A stretch of DNA of 64,000 nucleotides, from positions 124,001 through 188,000 of the forward strand of contig CAZGWN010000001.1 of the NCBI GenBank assembly GCA_964528755.1, read 5' to 3'. Origin of the DNA: Raineyella sp964528755. Lineage in GTDB: Bacteria; Actinomycetota; Actinomycetes; Propionibacteriales; Propionibacteriaceae. The translations under genes were made by a program, and so were the position numbers. The notes beneath the pieces were generated by a model, which was not told where the DNA came from, did no database searches, and was given only the letters and a program-made list of their open reading frames with translations. Shown here piece by piece: positions 26,679 to 35,295 of this stretch. Positions within the stretch are counted from its first letter, which is position 1; each line of letters begins with the position of its first letter.

Positions 26679-27197
26679 GTGGGGATCACGAAGAAGAACC
26701 CGGGCGACACCACGACCCCGGAAGCACGAGCCAATCAGTCGGACGAATCCGACGAGACCGACGAGCCGGATGACCTGACCATCCTCGCGAGCGACCTGCG
26801 GATGACCTGCCAGCGGCTCGCGCGGCAGGTGCGGTTCGAGAACACCGGCGATGTCGCGCCCCACCAGATGGGCGTCCTGATGCGCCTGGCCCGGCTCGGC
26901 GCGCAGACTCCCACCCAGCTCGCCGATCACGAGCGGGTCAGCACGCCGAGCATGACGCGTACGCTCAACTGCCTCGCCGACAAGGGACTGGTCGCCCGAA
27001 GCCCGCATCCGGACGATCGCCGCCAGGTGCTCGTCGACGTCACCCCCGGGGGCCGCCGCCTCGCCCAGCGCACCGCCGCCGCCCGCGACACCTGGATGAT
27101 GCGCCGGCTGGCCCCGCTCGATGCCGAGCAACGCGACCTGCTGCGCCGCGCCACCGACCTGCTCATCGCCTTCGTGGACAGCGAGCCCCGCCGGTGA
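26679..27197 (+). CDS. MarR-family regulator
   Basis: A 172-aa regulator. An acidic Ser/Asp/Glu-rich N-tail (~1-35) precedes a winged helix (about 65-125) with TPTQLADHERVSTPSMTRTL and the wing SPHPDDRRQVLVDVT. The gene ends overlapping the MFS exporter (GTGA), so the pair is an operon, probably derepressed by a small molecule that the transporter expels. The GTG start has no ribosome site; it lies just after a palindrome that likely doubles as operator. Confidence 0.85.
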   Translation: MGITKKNPGDTTTPEARANQSDESDETDEPDDLTILASDLRMTCQRLARQVRFENTGDVAPHQMGVLMRLARLGAQTPTQLADHERVSTPSMTRTLNCLADKGLVARSPHPDDRRQVLVDVTPGGRRLAQRTAAARDTWMMRRLAPLDAEQRDLLRRATDLLIAFVDSEPRR

Positions 27198-28522
27198 CCG
27201 CCACCACCCAGCAACTCGCCCCGCGTCCGCCGCTGGGATCGCGAACCTTCGCCTCGTTGGCCGAGCCGAACTACCTCTGGTACTTCCTGGGCGCCCTGGT
27301 GAGCAACACCGGCACCTGGATGATGCGCACCTGCCAGGACTGGCTCGTGTTGACCGACCTCACCGACCACTCCTCGACCGCGCTGGGGACGGTCTCGGCC
27401 CTGCAGTTCCTGGCCATCCCCTTCCTGGCGCCGTACGCGGGTGCGGTCGCCGACCGCTTTCCCAAGCGCAAGGTGCTGCTGGCCACCCAGACCCTGTTGG
27501 CGCTCACCAGCGCCTGGCTGTGGCTTCTGGTGGCGAGGCAGACCGTCGAGCTGTGGCAGGTCTACGTCTTCGCGCTGCTCCAGGGGGTGATCACGGCCTT
27601 CGACATGCCGGCCCGACAGGCCTTCGTCTCGGAGATGGTCGACGACGACCTCATCCCCAACGCCGTCGGCCTGAACTCGATGTCCTTCAACGCCGCGCGG
27701 CTGATCGGCCCCGGCGTGGCCGGACTGCTGATCGCCGGATTCGGGGTCGCACCGGGCATGCTCATCAACACCCTCAGCTTCGTCGGCATGCTGGTGGCGC
27801 TGCTCGCCATGGACCCCGGGCGGCTCCACCCGGCGCCACCGGCCACGGGCCGTGGGTCGGCCCGTGAGGGTCTGGCCTACATCGCGCACCGCCCCGACAT
27901 CATCATCATCCTCGTGATGATCTTCATGCTCGGCACCTTCGGGATGAACTTCCCTATCTACAACGCGACGATGACCACCGAAGTCTTCGGACGGGGTGCC
28001 TCCGAGTACGGAGCGCTGGGCACGATCATGGCCATCGGGACCTTCGGCGCGGCCGTCATCGCGGCCCGGCGGCGCCATCCGCGGCTGGCCACCCTGCTGG
28101 TGGCGCTGGTCGGATTCACCGTGTTCAACACCCTGCTGGCGCTGGCCCCGAGCTATCTCGCCTACGCCGTCTGGCTGGTGCCGACCGGGTTGTGCATGCT
28201 GACGGTGATGACCTGCGCGAACTCGGCGGTCCAGATGACCACCGACCCGTCGATGCGTGGGCGGGTGATGGCCGTCTATGCCGCCATCATGATGGGCGGC
28301 ACCCCGATCGGTGCGCCGATCGTCGGTTGGGTCGGCGATGTCGCCGGGCCGCGCTGGTCGATCCTCCTCAGCTCGATCCTGCTCGGACTGACCTGCATCG
28401 GGGTGGTCGTGTTCATGCGCTTCCACGAGCGGATGCGGGTGCGCCTCGAACGCGGCCGCCCGCCACGGCTGCGCATCTGGCGGGAGACCGACGAGTCGGA
28501 TGCCCCGGAGTTGCCGCGCTGA
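27194..28522 (+). CDS. MFS exporter (EntS-like MFS_3 family)
   Basis: A 442-aa transporter with about 12 TM helices. It has the loop 2-3 motif GAVADRFPKRKVLL and an NAVGLNSMSFNAARLIGPG segment typical of the MFS_3/EntS group of siderophore and drug exporters. Translationally coupled to marR (GTGA). The substrate is not predictable. The hydrophilic C-tail (~40 residues) is Arg-rich. Confidence 0.85.
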   Translation: MTATTQQLAPRPPLGSRTFASLAEPNYLWYFLGALVSNTGTWMMRTCQDWLVLTDLTDHSSTALGTVSALQFLAIPFLAPYAGAVADRFPKRKVLLATQTLLALTSAWLWLLVARQTVELWQVYVFALLQGVITAFDMPARQAFVSEMVDDDLIPNAVGLNSMSFNAARLIGPGVAGLLIAGFGVAPGMLINTLSFVGMLVALLAMDPGRLHPAPPATGRGSAREGLAYIAHRPDIIIILVMIFMLGTFGMNFPIYNATMTTEVFGRGASEYGALGTIMAIGTFGAAVIAARRRHPRLATLLVALVGFTVFNTLLALAPSYLAYAVWLVPTGLCMLTVMTCANSAVQMTTDPSMRGRVMAVYAAIMMGGTPIGAPIVGWVGDVAGPRWSILLSSILLGLTCIGVVVFMRFHERMRVRLERGRPPRLRIWRETDESDAPELPR

Positions 28523-28843
28523 GGGCGATCGCGGCACCGGTTCCGATCCGGTGGTGAGCCCGAACAACCACAAGGGTGCCTGGATCCCCACAACCGGCCG
28601 ACGGGCCCACGGGGAGGGTGTGGTTTTTGGGGTTGTGGGGCCCCACGACCCGGCTGAGCCGACCCCACCATGAGTTGCGGTCTCCGGGCGTGCGGCAACC
28701 CCACCGGGCCGGTCCAGCAACAGGTCACCGTTGCCATCGGCGCCGACGGCGCGTACCAGGTGGCCCCTCGCCCCGAGCCGCGACGCGGTGGCGCCGGCAT
28801 TTCCGGCAGGACGAAGCCCATTTCCGCGCGCCCCACCCCGGAT
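28523..28843. other. Intergenic spacer with inverted repeats
   Basis: 321 bp between convergent genes, without a supported gene. CCCCACAACC at 28586-28595 pairs with GGTTGTGGGG at 28631-28640 across a GC-rich loop that contains GGTTTTTGG, a possible terminator or palindromic repeat. The remaining ~200 bp show nothing I can assign. Confidence 0.6.
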
Positions 28844-30307
28844 TCAGCGCGCCGGCGCCCGAGCCGCACTCGATTCCACCGGCCTCTCGAACCACGCCGC
28901 CCGCAGGTCCGCCACACCGTCCACTGGTGGCGGATCACCCCACGGCGTGGCGTACGTCCCGTCGGCGCCGGGACGCAGGCCGGCGGCGACCAGTTCGTCG
29001 TCATCGACGACCCCCTCAGTGGCCAGCAGCCGCCTCGCGTACGCCCACAGGTGCGGGTAGTCGACCAGGGAGGCGGCGCCCCAGCCGAGGTGGGCGCGGT
29101 ACTCGAGGTCGAGCCCGATCAACACCGCGAAAAGATCGAGGTCGACTGCGGTGATCCGCTCCCCCACCAGGAAACGCCGGGTCGCCAGTCGCTGGTCGAG
29201 ATCCCCCAACCGGGCGTAGACGAGCCGCTCGGCCACCTCCGCCACCGTCGGCGATTCGGCGAAGATCGCCCGCTCCAGGCCGTCGACCAGATCGGCGTGG
29301 ATCAGCAGACCAAGAGTGTCGATCTCCTCGCGCCACTCAACCGGGTCGTGCGTACGCCCGGCCGGCGTGGTCGCGAGAACCGCGCGGGGCAGCCATCGCC
29401 AGTCGTCGCTGACCAGCCCTCCGCAAGCGTCGGACAGCTCCGGCGTGAGGGCGCCCGGATCGGGGATGACGTCGATGAAGCTCTCGGCCCCGGCCAGTCG
29501 GCGGGCGGCGAGCACCGCCCGGCCGCGCAGGGCGTCGGGTGCGACGGAGAGCCGGTACGACCCGGACGGATCCAGGGTGGGACGCCCCGGCCGCCGCGGC
29601 GGGTCGGGGCGGTAGTCGCCGGTCCCGTCGTGCGTGCCGGGCGGGCGGTGCCGGGACAGGTCCATGGCGGGTTCCTCCGGGGTTTCGTCGAAGGCCCACC
29701 GCGACGGTGGCTCCTCGGCGGGGATGAGAGGGCGAGGCACCGGGTCGATGATCCGGTAGGTGAAGACAAGAAGCCGCTGACCGCCGTCGACGACGGCAGT
29801 CTCCCGCTCCGGGCGGCGCACGAAGCCGTAGCGGACGTAGAGCCGATGGGCCGCGATCATTTGTGGTCCGGAGTGGATCGCCACCAGTCGGTAGCCGAGC
29901 GCCCGCGCGAGCGCCACGCAGTGTCCGACGAGGGCCCGGCCGAGGTCGAGGCCGCGGCCGCGCGGCCCGACGCCGAGGATGTTGAACGTGAAGGCGCCGT
30001 CCCGATGGTACTGCGGCTTGGGCGTCAGCACCGCGCCGAGGATGCCGTCGGCGCCGGCAACCACCCACACGTGGGAGGTGCGCGACCGCTCGGCGATCTG
30101 GGCCAGGTGCTCGAGGTACCACTCCGTCACCGCGAAGTCCCTGGTAAAGGCGGCCTGCAGCACCCGCCCGACCTCGGCGTACTCCTGCGGTTCCGCCAGC
30201 CGCAGCACCCTCCCGGCCCCGAGGTCGCGGCTCAGCAACTCTGCCGGGAGGTGGCGGGCATCCTGGTGGGTGGCCGCCGCGGGCCGTACGACTCCCCGGC
30301 CCCTCAT
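28844..30307 (-). CDS. GNAT acetyltransferase fused to a degenerate Xi-class GST-like domain
   Basis: A 487-aa predicted fusion. Residues ~30-180 are a GNAT domain (GVGPRGRGLDLGRALVGHC as the acetyl-CoA loop, LYVRYGFVRR near its end). From about 215 on, the sequence resembles Xi-class GST/glutathionyl-hydroquinone reductases: RFLVGERITAVDLDLFAVLI in the C-terminal helical domain. Where those enzymes have a CPWAHR active site after GRYRLY, this one reads SYRLSVAPDALRGR, with no cysteine. The start ATG has GGGGAGGGG upstream. An in-frame ATG at 29665 with GGAGGAA upstream could also produce the GST-like part alone. Confidence 0.7.
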   Translation of the reverse strand: MRGRGVVRPAAATHQDARHLPAELLSRDLGAGRVLRLAEPQEYAEVGRVLQAAFTRDFAVTEWYLEHLAQIAERSRTSHVWVVAGADGILGAVLTPKPQYHRDGAFTFNILGVGPRGRGLDLGRALVGHCVALARALGYRLVAIHSGPQMIAAHRLYVRYGFVRRPERETAVVDGGQRLLVFTYRIIDPVPRPLIPAEEPPSRWAFDETPEEPAMDLSRHRPPGTHDGTGDYRPDPPRRPGRPTLDPSGSYRLSVAPDALRGRAVLAARRLAGAESFIDVIPDPGALTPELSDACGGLVSDDWRWLPRAVLATTPAGRTHDPVEWREEIDTLGLLIHADLVDGLERAIFAESPTVAEVAERLVYARLGDLDQRLATRRFLVGERITAVDLDLFAVLIGLDLEYRAHLGWGAASLVDYPHLWAYARRLLATEGVVDDDELVAAGLRPGADGTYATPWGDPPPVDGVADLRAAWFERPVESSAARAPAR

Positions 30308-30342
30308 CTGCCCCTCCCCACCTTCCACCCAGACATTATGCG

Positions 30343-30382
30343 ACGCTTTGCAGAACCTTATGTATCGGCGGGCGCAAAGCGT
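30343..30382. promoter_or_regulatory. Inverted repeat in the divergent GNAT-GST/methyltransferase spacer
   Basis: ACGCTTTGC (30343-30351) and GCAAAGCGT (30374-30382) are perfect arms with a 22-nt spacer, in an AT-richer stretch 36 nt upstream of the GNAT-GST start. Probably an operator or DNA-bending site. Confidence 0.45.
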
Positions 30383-30487
30383 AGGCGGCCCGGTTGTCGG
30401 CAGTCGTCCGCGACGACGGCTCTGGGTGGTGAGACCTGCGTCGCTCACCTCCACTCCTCCGTAGACGACTCCGGTAGGTTCCGTCCC

Positions 30488-31156
30488 ATGAGCGACACCG
30501 ACCATCCGGGCCCCGACACCGGCCCCGGCGCCCGGATCCCGGACCGCTACTGGACCCACAACGTGGCCTACCACGCCGAGCTCCTGGCCACCGCCCGCCG
30601 ACTGGCCCACCGGACCGGCGGTACGGTCCGGGCGCTCGACGTCGGATGCGGCGACGGCCTCCTTCTGGCCGGTCTGGCCGAGGTCGCCGACGAGGTCGTG
30701 GGCATCGACGCCGCATCGGAGATGGTCTCCGCCGCACGGGCCCGTCTCGCCGATCGGCCCCGCACGACGGTGCTCCACGGCAACGTGCTGACCGACCCGC
30801 GCCTCGACGGCCGGCAGTTCGACCTGGTGACCTGTGTCGCCACCTTGCACCACCTGCCGCTCGAAACGGGCCTGGCCCGGTTGGCCTCACTCACTGCCCC
30901 CCGTGGGCAACTCCGGGTCATCGGACTCGCCGCTGACCGCGGTGTCCTTGATCGTCTCCGGGCCGCTGCCCTCGTCGTGCCGGTGCGGATCGCGAGCCTC
31001 GCCCATCGGGAGGCGACCGGCTTGCCCATCCCCGTCCGACCAGCTCGGGAGTCCTTGCGGCAGATCCGCGCCGCCGCCGCGGGCCCGTTGCCCGGGGCCT
31101 TGATCCGTCGCCGGTTCTACTTCCGCTACTCGCTGACCTGGGAGCGACCGGCCTGA
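30488..31156 (+). CDS. SAM-dependent class I methyltransferase
   Basis: A 222-aa protein. The SAM motif I is RALDVGCGDGLLLAGL (near 48-63), with the acidic loop GIDAASEMV after it and DLVTCVATLHHLP as motif IV. The ~45-residue C-terminus is basic. It belongs to the UbiE/Methyltransf_11/12 type; the substrate is unknown. TAGGTT ends 7 nt before the ATG with no ribosome site, suggesting leaderless expression. Confidence 0.85.
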   Translation: MSDTDHPGPDTGPGARIPDRYWTHNVAYHAELLATARRLAHRTGGTVRALDVGCGDGLLLAGLAEVADEVVGIDAASEMVSAARARLADRPRTTVLHGNVLTDPRLDGRQFDLVTCVATLHHLPLETGLARLASLTAPRGQLRVIGLAADRGVLDRLRAAALVVPVRIASLAHREATGLPIPVRPARESLRQIRAAAAGPLPGALIRRRFYFRYSLTWERPA

Positions 31157-31171
31157 GCCCGGCGCCCGGGC
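31157..31171. terminator. Short GC hairpin between convergent genes
   Basis: GCCCGG (31157-31162) pairs with CCGGGC (31166-31171) in the 31-nt gap between the methyltransferase and the FMN reductase ends. A weak candidate terminator. Confidence 0.3.
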
Positions 31172-31187
31172 CGCCCCGAGTGGATCA

Positions 31188-31937
31188 TCAGGGTTTCTCT
31201 TCGGTGCCCGGCGGCCGAGGGGCCGGAGGGGTGGAGGCCGATGGAGCGGGGGCGTACGCCCCTCCGGTCGCGAGCCGCATGAGGTCGGTGTCGAGGTCGA
31301 CATCCGTTCCCGTGCGCTCGGCACGCGTGGCCCGGCCGCCGAAACTGTGTTGGTAGGCGGTCCAGCCCCCGTCGGCGATCTCTCGCCCGACCCCGCTGGC
31401 CATCAGCGCGGCCAGTTCTCCCGCCGCGCGACCGATGCGCTCACCCAGATCGGATGAGCCCCAGTCCTCGGGTGCGGCAAACAGCGACGTCGGCGCAGGC
31501 AGAGCCCGCAGGAAGGCGAACAGGGGCCGCAACTGGTCGTCGACGACCATCGCGTGCCGGGCGCTGCCGGCGGTCGCGGCCAGCAGGACGGGGGTGGCGA
31601 TGAGCAGGTCGTTGTCGAGGATGTCCACGAAGGACTTCAGCAGACCGCTGATCCCGGCCTTGTAGACCGGGGTGGCGACGACGAGCCCATCGGCGGCGGC
31701 GAGCCGGTCGATCGCCTCCGCGACCGCCGGCGTCGGGCGCCCCAGCACGAGGCTCTGCCCGATCTCGGCCGCCAGTGGGGCAAGCTCGACGACGTACGCC
31801 GCCGTGTTGCGTCCGGAGTCCCGCAACCTGGCCACGACGGCCTGCACGGCCCGATCGGTGAGCATCCGCGTGGTCGACGGCTCACCGGTGCCGGCGCTGA
31901 CCGCGACCAGACGGTACGGCGCCTCCCCCAGGCTCAT
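31188..31937 (-). CDS. CE1759-family FMN reductase
   Basis: A 249-aa flavodoxin-fold reductase with VSAGTGEPSTTRMLTDRAV as the FMN phosphate loop and ATPVYKAGISGLLKSFVDIL. It has a ~25-residue Pro/Ala-rich tail. In actinobacteria this family is found paired with an LLM monooxygenase (CE1758 family), exactly as here. It overlaps that gene by ATGA and should supply its reduced flavin. Confidence 0.87.
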   Translation of the reverse strand: MSLGEAPYRLVAVSAGTGEPSTTRMLTDRAVQAVVARLRDSGRNTAAYVVELAPLAAEIGQSLVLGRPTPAVAEAIDRLAAADGLVVATPVYKAGISGLLKSFVDILDNDLLIATPVLLAATAGSARHAMVVDDQLRPLFAFLRALPAPTSLFAAPEDWGSSDLGERIGRAAGELAALMASGVGREIADGGWTAYQHSFGGRATRAERTGTDVDLDTDLMRLATGGAYAPAPSASTPPAPRPPGTEEKP

Positions 31938-33121
31938 GCGAACCTCGGCAGGCTCGCCGGCCGTTCCGGGTCGCTGTCCAGGTACGGCAGCGGACCGGAG
32001 GTGTTGTCGCCCGAGTTCGGCCGGGGACGTGCCCGCCGCGGCTCGGCATCGCCGTACGCCGCGCGGACCAGTGCGGCGTGGGTCGGGGCGTCGGGGACGC
32101 CGGGCGCCCGCCGCGCCGCCATCTCCCGGCGGAGCACCGGGACGACCTCGGTCGCCAGCAGCTCGACCTGCTCCAGGGCCGGGCCCACGGGCAGCGTGCC
32201 GATGTCCATCGCCCACAGCTGCCGCTGGTAGTCGCCGAACCCTTCCCGGAAGGTCATCGTCTTGTCGATGACCTCCTGCGGCGACCCGACCGACAGCGGC
32301 GTGTCGCGGGCGATCTGCTCCAGGCTCGTGCCCCGGAACATCGGGTAGCTCTCGAAGTACGGCCGGAACCGGTCGTACGCATCCTGGGAGCGCTTGGCGA
32401 TGAAGGCCTGTCCACCCAACCCGACGATCGCCTGCTCGGGCGTGCCGTGGCCGTAGTGGGCGAACCGCTGCCGATAGAAGTCGACCAGGGGCTTGAAGTG
32501 GAAGTTCGGCGCCAGGAGGTGGTTGGCGAAGTAGCCATTGCCGTAGTACGCCGCCTGCTCGGCGATCTCGGGCGTGCGGATCGCCCCGTGCCACACGAAC
32601 GGCGGCACCCCGTCGAGGGGCCGCGGCGTGGCGGTGAAGCCCTGCAACGGCGTACGGAACGTCCCCTCCCAGTCCACGACGTCCTCTCGCCACAGCCGGT
32701 GCAGCAGGTTGTAGTGCTCCAGCGCGAGCGGCACGCCCTGACGGATGTCCTGCCCGAACCACGGGTAGACCGGCACGGTGTTTCCCCGCCCCAGCATGAG
32801 GTCCATCCGGCCCCTGGCGACGTGCTGGAGGAACGCGTACTCCTCGGCGATCCTGACCGGGTCGTTCGTGGTGATCAGGGTGACCGATGTGCTCAACAGG
32901 ATGTTCGTGGTGGCGGCCGCCAGGTAGCCGAGCAGCACCGGCGGCGCGGAGGCGACGAAGGGCGGATTGTGGTGTTCGCCGAAGGCGAAGACGTCCAGGC
33001 CGAGGTCGTCGGCGGCCTGCGCGACCCGGATGGTGTCCTGGATGCGCTCCGCCTCCGTGCGGGGGGTGCCGGTCGCCGGGTCGGGCGCGATGTCGCCGAC
33101 GCCGAAGATGCCGAACTGCAT
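31934..33121 (-). CDS. CE1758-family luciferase-like FMN monooxygenase
   Basis: A 395-aa TIM-barrel flavin monooxygenase. The family features are an N-terminal MQFGIFGVGD strand, FAFGEHHNPPF near 47, and ARGRMDLMLGRGN near 103. It oxidises an unknown substrate using FMNH2, presumably from the overlapping CE1759-type reductase. It lies 33 nt downstream of a MarR gene. The C-terminal ~35 residues are Pro/Arg-rich and probably disordered. Confidence 0.87.
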   Translation of the reverse strand: MQFGIFGVGDIAPDPATGTPRTEAERIQDTIRVAQAADDLGLDVFAFGEHHNPPFVASAPPVLLGYLAAATTNILLSTSVTLITTNDPVRIAEEYAFLQHVARGRMDLMLGRGNTVPVYPWFGQDIRQGVPLALEHYNLLHRLWREDVVDWEGTFRTPLQGFTATPRPLDGVPPFVWHGAIRTPEIAEQAAYYGNGYFANHLLAPNFHFKPLVDFYRQRFAHYGHGTPEQAIVGLGGQAFIAKRSQDAYDRFRPYFESYPMFRGTSLEQIARDTPLSVGSPQEVIDKTMTFREGFGDYQRQLWAMDIGTLPVGPALEQVELLATEVVPVLRREMAARRAPGVPDAPTHAALVRAAYGDAEPRRARPRPNSGDNTSGPLPYLDSDPERPASLPRFA

Positions 33122-33154
33122 GGGGGTCCTTTCGTGGGACAGGTCGGGGGACGG

Positions 33155-33631
33155 TCAGCCGCGGGGGGCGAGGCCGAGATGGGTACGCAGGGTGGTGGTG
33201 AGGGTATCGATCCGGGCGAGTTGCTCCGCGTCGTACGCGTCGACGAACGTTTCGCGGACCGCTCGCAGGTGGGGCACGGTGCTGGCGTGGAACGCCCGTG
33301 CTCCGTCCTCGGAAAGGACGACCTCCGCGCCTCGGCTGTCGTCCGCGCAGGCGTCCCGACGGATCAGTCCGCGCTTCTCCATCCGGCCGAGGTGGTGGGA
33401 GAGGCGACTGCGTTCCCAGCCGATCTGCTCGGCCAGCTCCGAGGATCGCTGCCGGTGGCCCTTCGCCTCGCTGAGAGCGAGCAGGACCGTGTAGTCACCC
33501 GAGGACAGGCCCGTGTCGTTCTGCAACCTGGCCCCGAGCAGCCGCCCCACCAGCTCCGCCGTCTCGATGTAGTCCCGCCAGATCCGCAGCTGTTCCTTCG
33601 TGGGCAACGTACGGCGCCCGGTTCCGGCCAT
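33155..33631 (-). CDS. MarR-family repressor of the LLM/FMN reductase operon
   Basis: A 158-aa MarR protein. The winged helix (about 50-115) contains RSSELAEQIGWERSRLSHHL and the wing RDACADDSRGAEVVLS. The ATG at 33631 was chosen because AGGAGG lies 5 nt upstream; an upstream TTG at 33658 would put the start inside the operator. It is the first gene of a three-gene operon with the luciferase-like monooxygenase and its reductase, and two copies of TTGACATGTCAA lie just in front of it. Confidence 0.87.
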   Translation of the reverse strand: MAGTGRRTLPTKEQLRIWRDYIETAELVGRLLGARLQNDTGLSSGDYTVLLALSEAKGHRQRSSELAEQIGWERSRLSHHLGRMEKRGLIRRDACADDSRGAEVVLSEDGARAFHASTVPHLRAVRETFVDAYDAEQLARIDTLTTTLRTHLGLAPRG

Positions 33632-33646
33632 CCCCACCTCCTGTGA

Positions 33647-33686
33647 TTGACATGTCAACCATAGGACGGGGTAGCTGACATGTCAA
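33647..33686. promoter_or_regulatory. Double TGACATGTCA operator
   Basis: A perfect palindrome TTGACATGTCAA (33647-33658) and a near-identical copy CTGACATGTCAA (33675-33686) are spaced 28 nt start to start. The first is 15 nt upstream of the MarR ATG. Two sites on nearly the same helix face fit autorepression of the operon. Confidence 0.75.
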
Positions 33687-33718
33687 CTACTTTGCACCCG
33701 CCACGGCAGGCGTCGTCG

Positions 33719-34309
33719 TCAGCGGGCGAGGGCCGCCAGCACGGTGTCGCGGACGAGGGTCGGCGCCTGTTCGGTGGTGACGTCGCCGCGATACACCGCG
33801 GTCGAGGCACCGTGCACGATCGCCTGGACGACGTCGATCTGCCACTCGATCGGTACGTCGTCGCGGAACTCGCCGACCTCGCGACCCCGCGTCAGCAGGC
33901 CGAGGACGCGGGTCGCGGGTTCGGCGTGCACGCGGCGGAGCTCCTCGGGCGGCAGGGCGCGCGACCCGGCGACGACCAGCGCCCCGTACCGATGGGTCAG
34001 CCACCAGGTGGCCTCGAGCAGGCGGCCGAGTGCCTGACGCGGGTCCCCTTCGAGATCGACCGTCGCCAGGACCTCATCGGTGTCGCGGATCGCCCGCTCG
34101 ACCACCTCGCGGACCAAGGTCGTGCGCGAGTCGAAGTGGCCGTACAGGGTGACCCGGCCGACACCCGCTGCCTTCGCGATCTCGTTGACGCTTGCCTCGG
34201 GGTTGACGGCGAGCAGCCGGGTGGCCGCCTCGACGATCGCCTCGATGTTGCGCACGGCATCGGCCCGCATGACGCGTTCACGCCCTCCGGCCTTCGACTC
34301 GGTCGTCAC
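33719..34309 (-). CDS. TetR-family regulator
   Basis: A 196-aa TetR protein. The HTH is at about 20-65 (NEIAKAAGVGRVTLYGHFDS), followed by a helical ligand-binding domain. The GTG at 34309 is used because GGAGGGAAGGAG lies ~10 nt upstream; an ATG at 34270 would still keep the HTH. The target is unknown. A palindrome with CCGTACGA/TCGTACGG arms lies 115-139 nt upstream of the start, between this gene and the carbonic anhydrase. Confidence 0.82.
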   Translation of the reverse strand: MTTESKAGGRERVMRADAVRNIEAIVEAATRLLAVNPEASVNEIAKAAGVGRVTLYGHFDSRTTLVREVVERAIRDTDEVLATVDLEGDPRQALGRLLEATWWLTHRYGALVVAGSRALPPEELRRVHAEPATRVLGLLTRGREVGEFRDDVPIEWQIDVVQAIVHGASTAVYRGDVTTEQAPTLVRDTVLAALAR

Positions 34310-34423
34310 CGGTGGCCACTCCTTCCCTCCGGATGACCTCGGAGCGGGCCCGCATCCCCGGCACCACCGCGGCACGTGCAGATCGGTCCCGGTCATCCAC
34401 CCGTCGCTTCTTCTCGAACCATA

Positions 34424-34448
34424 CCGTACGAATTGATAACTCGTACGG
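34424..34448. promoter_or_regulatory. CCGTACGA-N9-TCGTACGG palindrome
   Basis: Perfect 8-bp arms at 34424-34431 and 34441-34448 flank ATTGATAAC. Length and symmetry are typical of TetR operators. It sits upstream of the tetR gene and downstream of the carbonic anhydrase. Confidence 0.55.
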
Positions 34449-34533
34449 CCATGTTCAGGAAGTGGAACGCGGGAGGACCCCGGGACGTCCCCGCCGCCGG
34501 TCCCGCCGCCGTGCTGCCGTCACCCGGTGACGA

Positions 34534-35112
34534 TCACCTGGCCGCCCCGACCTCCGCCGCACCGGGAACCTCGTGGAGCCGGCCCGTCGCGACATCGAGG
34601 ATGAATCCGTGGATCGGGATACGGCCGGGCACCAACGGGTGGTCGCGGATCCTCCGGACATCCTCGACCACGCTGGTCGCCTGATCGGCGATGGTCAGCC
34701 AATCGACGTAGTCCCCGGCGCGCGAGCCGGGGCCCGCACCGACATCGGCGAATCCGTCCGGGCCGAGTTCGGCGGTGTCGAGGCTGCTCGCCAGCAGATC
34801 CCGGATCACCTCGTCGGTGAAGAACTCCATGCCGCAGTTGGAGTGATGCACGACGAACCACTCCCGGGTGCCGAGCAGCTTGTACGAGATCACCAGCGAG
34901 CGGATGGCGTCGTCGGAGGCCCGACCACCGGCATTGCGGATCACATGGGCATCGCCCTCGGCCAGGCCGGCGAACTTCGCCGGGTCCAGCCGGGCATCCA
35001 TGCAGGTGAGGATCGCGAACCCGCGCGCCGGCGGCAGGGCAAGCGCGGACTTCTCGCCGAACGATTCGGCGTACGCCGCGTTGGCGGCCAGGACTTCGGT
35101 CAGGACGGACAT
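34534..35112 (-). CDS. Beta-class carbonic anhydrase
   Basis: A 192-aa enzyme of the short actinobacterial beta type. Zinc ligands are visible: C37 and D39 in ILTCMDAR, and H90 and C93 in HHSNCG. RNAGGRASDDAIRSLVISY is the conserved dimer and active-site segment. It interconverts CO2 and bicarbonate. The start has GGGAGC 8 nt upstream. It lies just upstream of the ureide island but on the opposite strand, so no functional link is implied. Confidence 0.9.
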   Translation of the reverse strand: MSVLTEVLAANAAYAESFGEKSALALPPARGFAILTCMDARLDPAKFAGLAEGDAHVIRNAGGRASDDAIRSLVISYKLLGTREWFVVHHSNCGMEFFTDEVIRDLLASSLDTAELGPDGFADVGAGPGSRAGDYVDWLTIADQATSVVEDVRRIRDHPLVPGRIPIHGFILDVATGRLHEVPGAAEVGAAR

Positions 35113-35295
35113 GCGGCGGCTCCCGTGGTCGGTGTCGGGGATCAGGAACGTGACCCGTACAACACAGGTGAGCTTATCGCAAGCATCACGATCTGCAATG
35201 TCCGATGGACCGCGCGGCCGTCCGGAGCCGCGTCGGTCGGCCCGGCCACCGGCACGCACCGAGGTGAAATACTCCTTGCGTGCCACCGCTGCCTG

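Noticed and set aside
29665..30307. GNAT and GST-like regions as two separate genes
   Set aside because: There is no stop codon or frameshift between them; one continuous frame is the simplest reading. An internal start is kept as a possibility.
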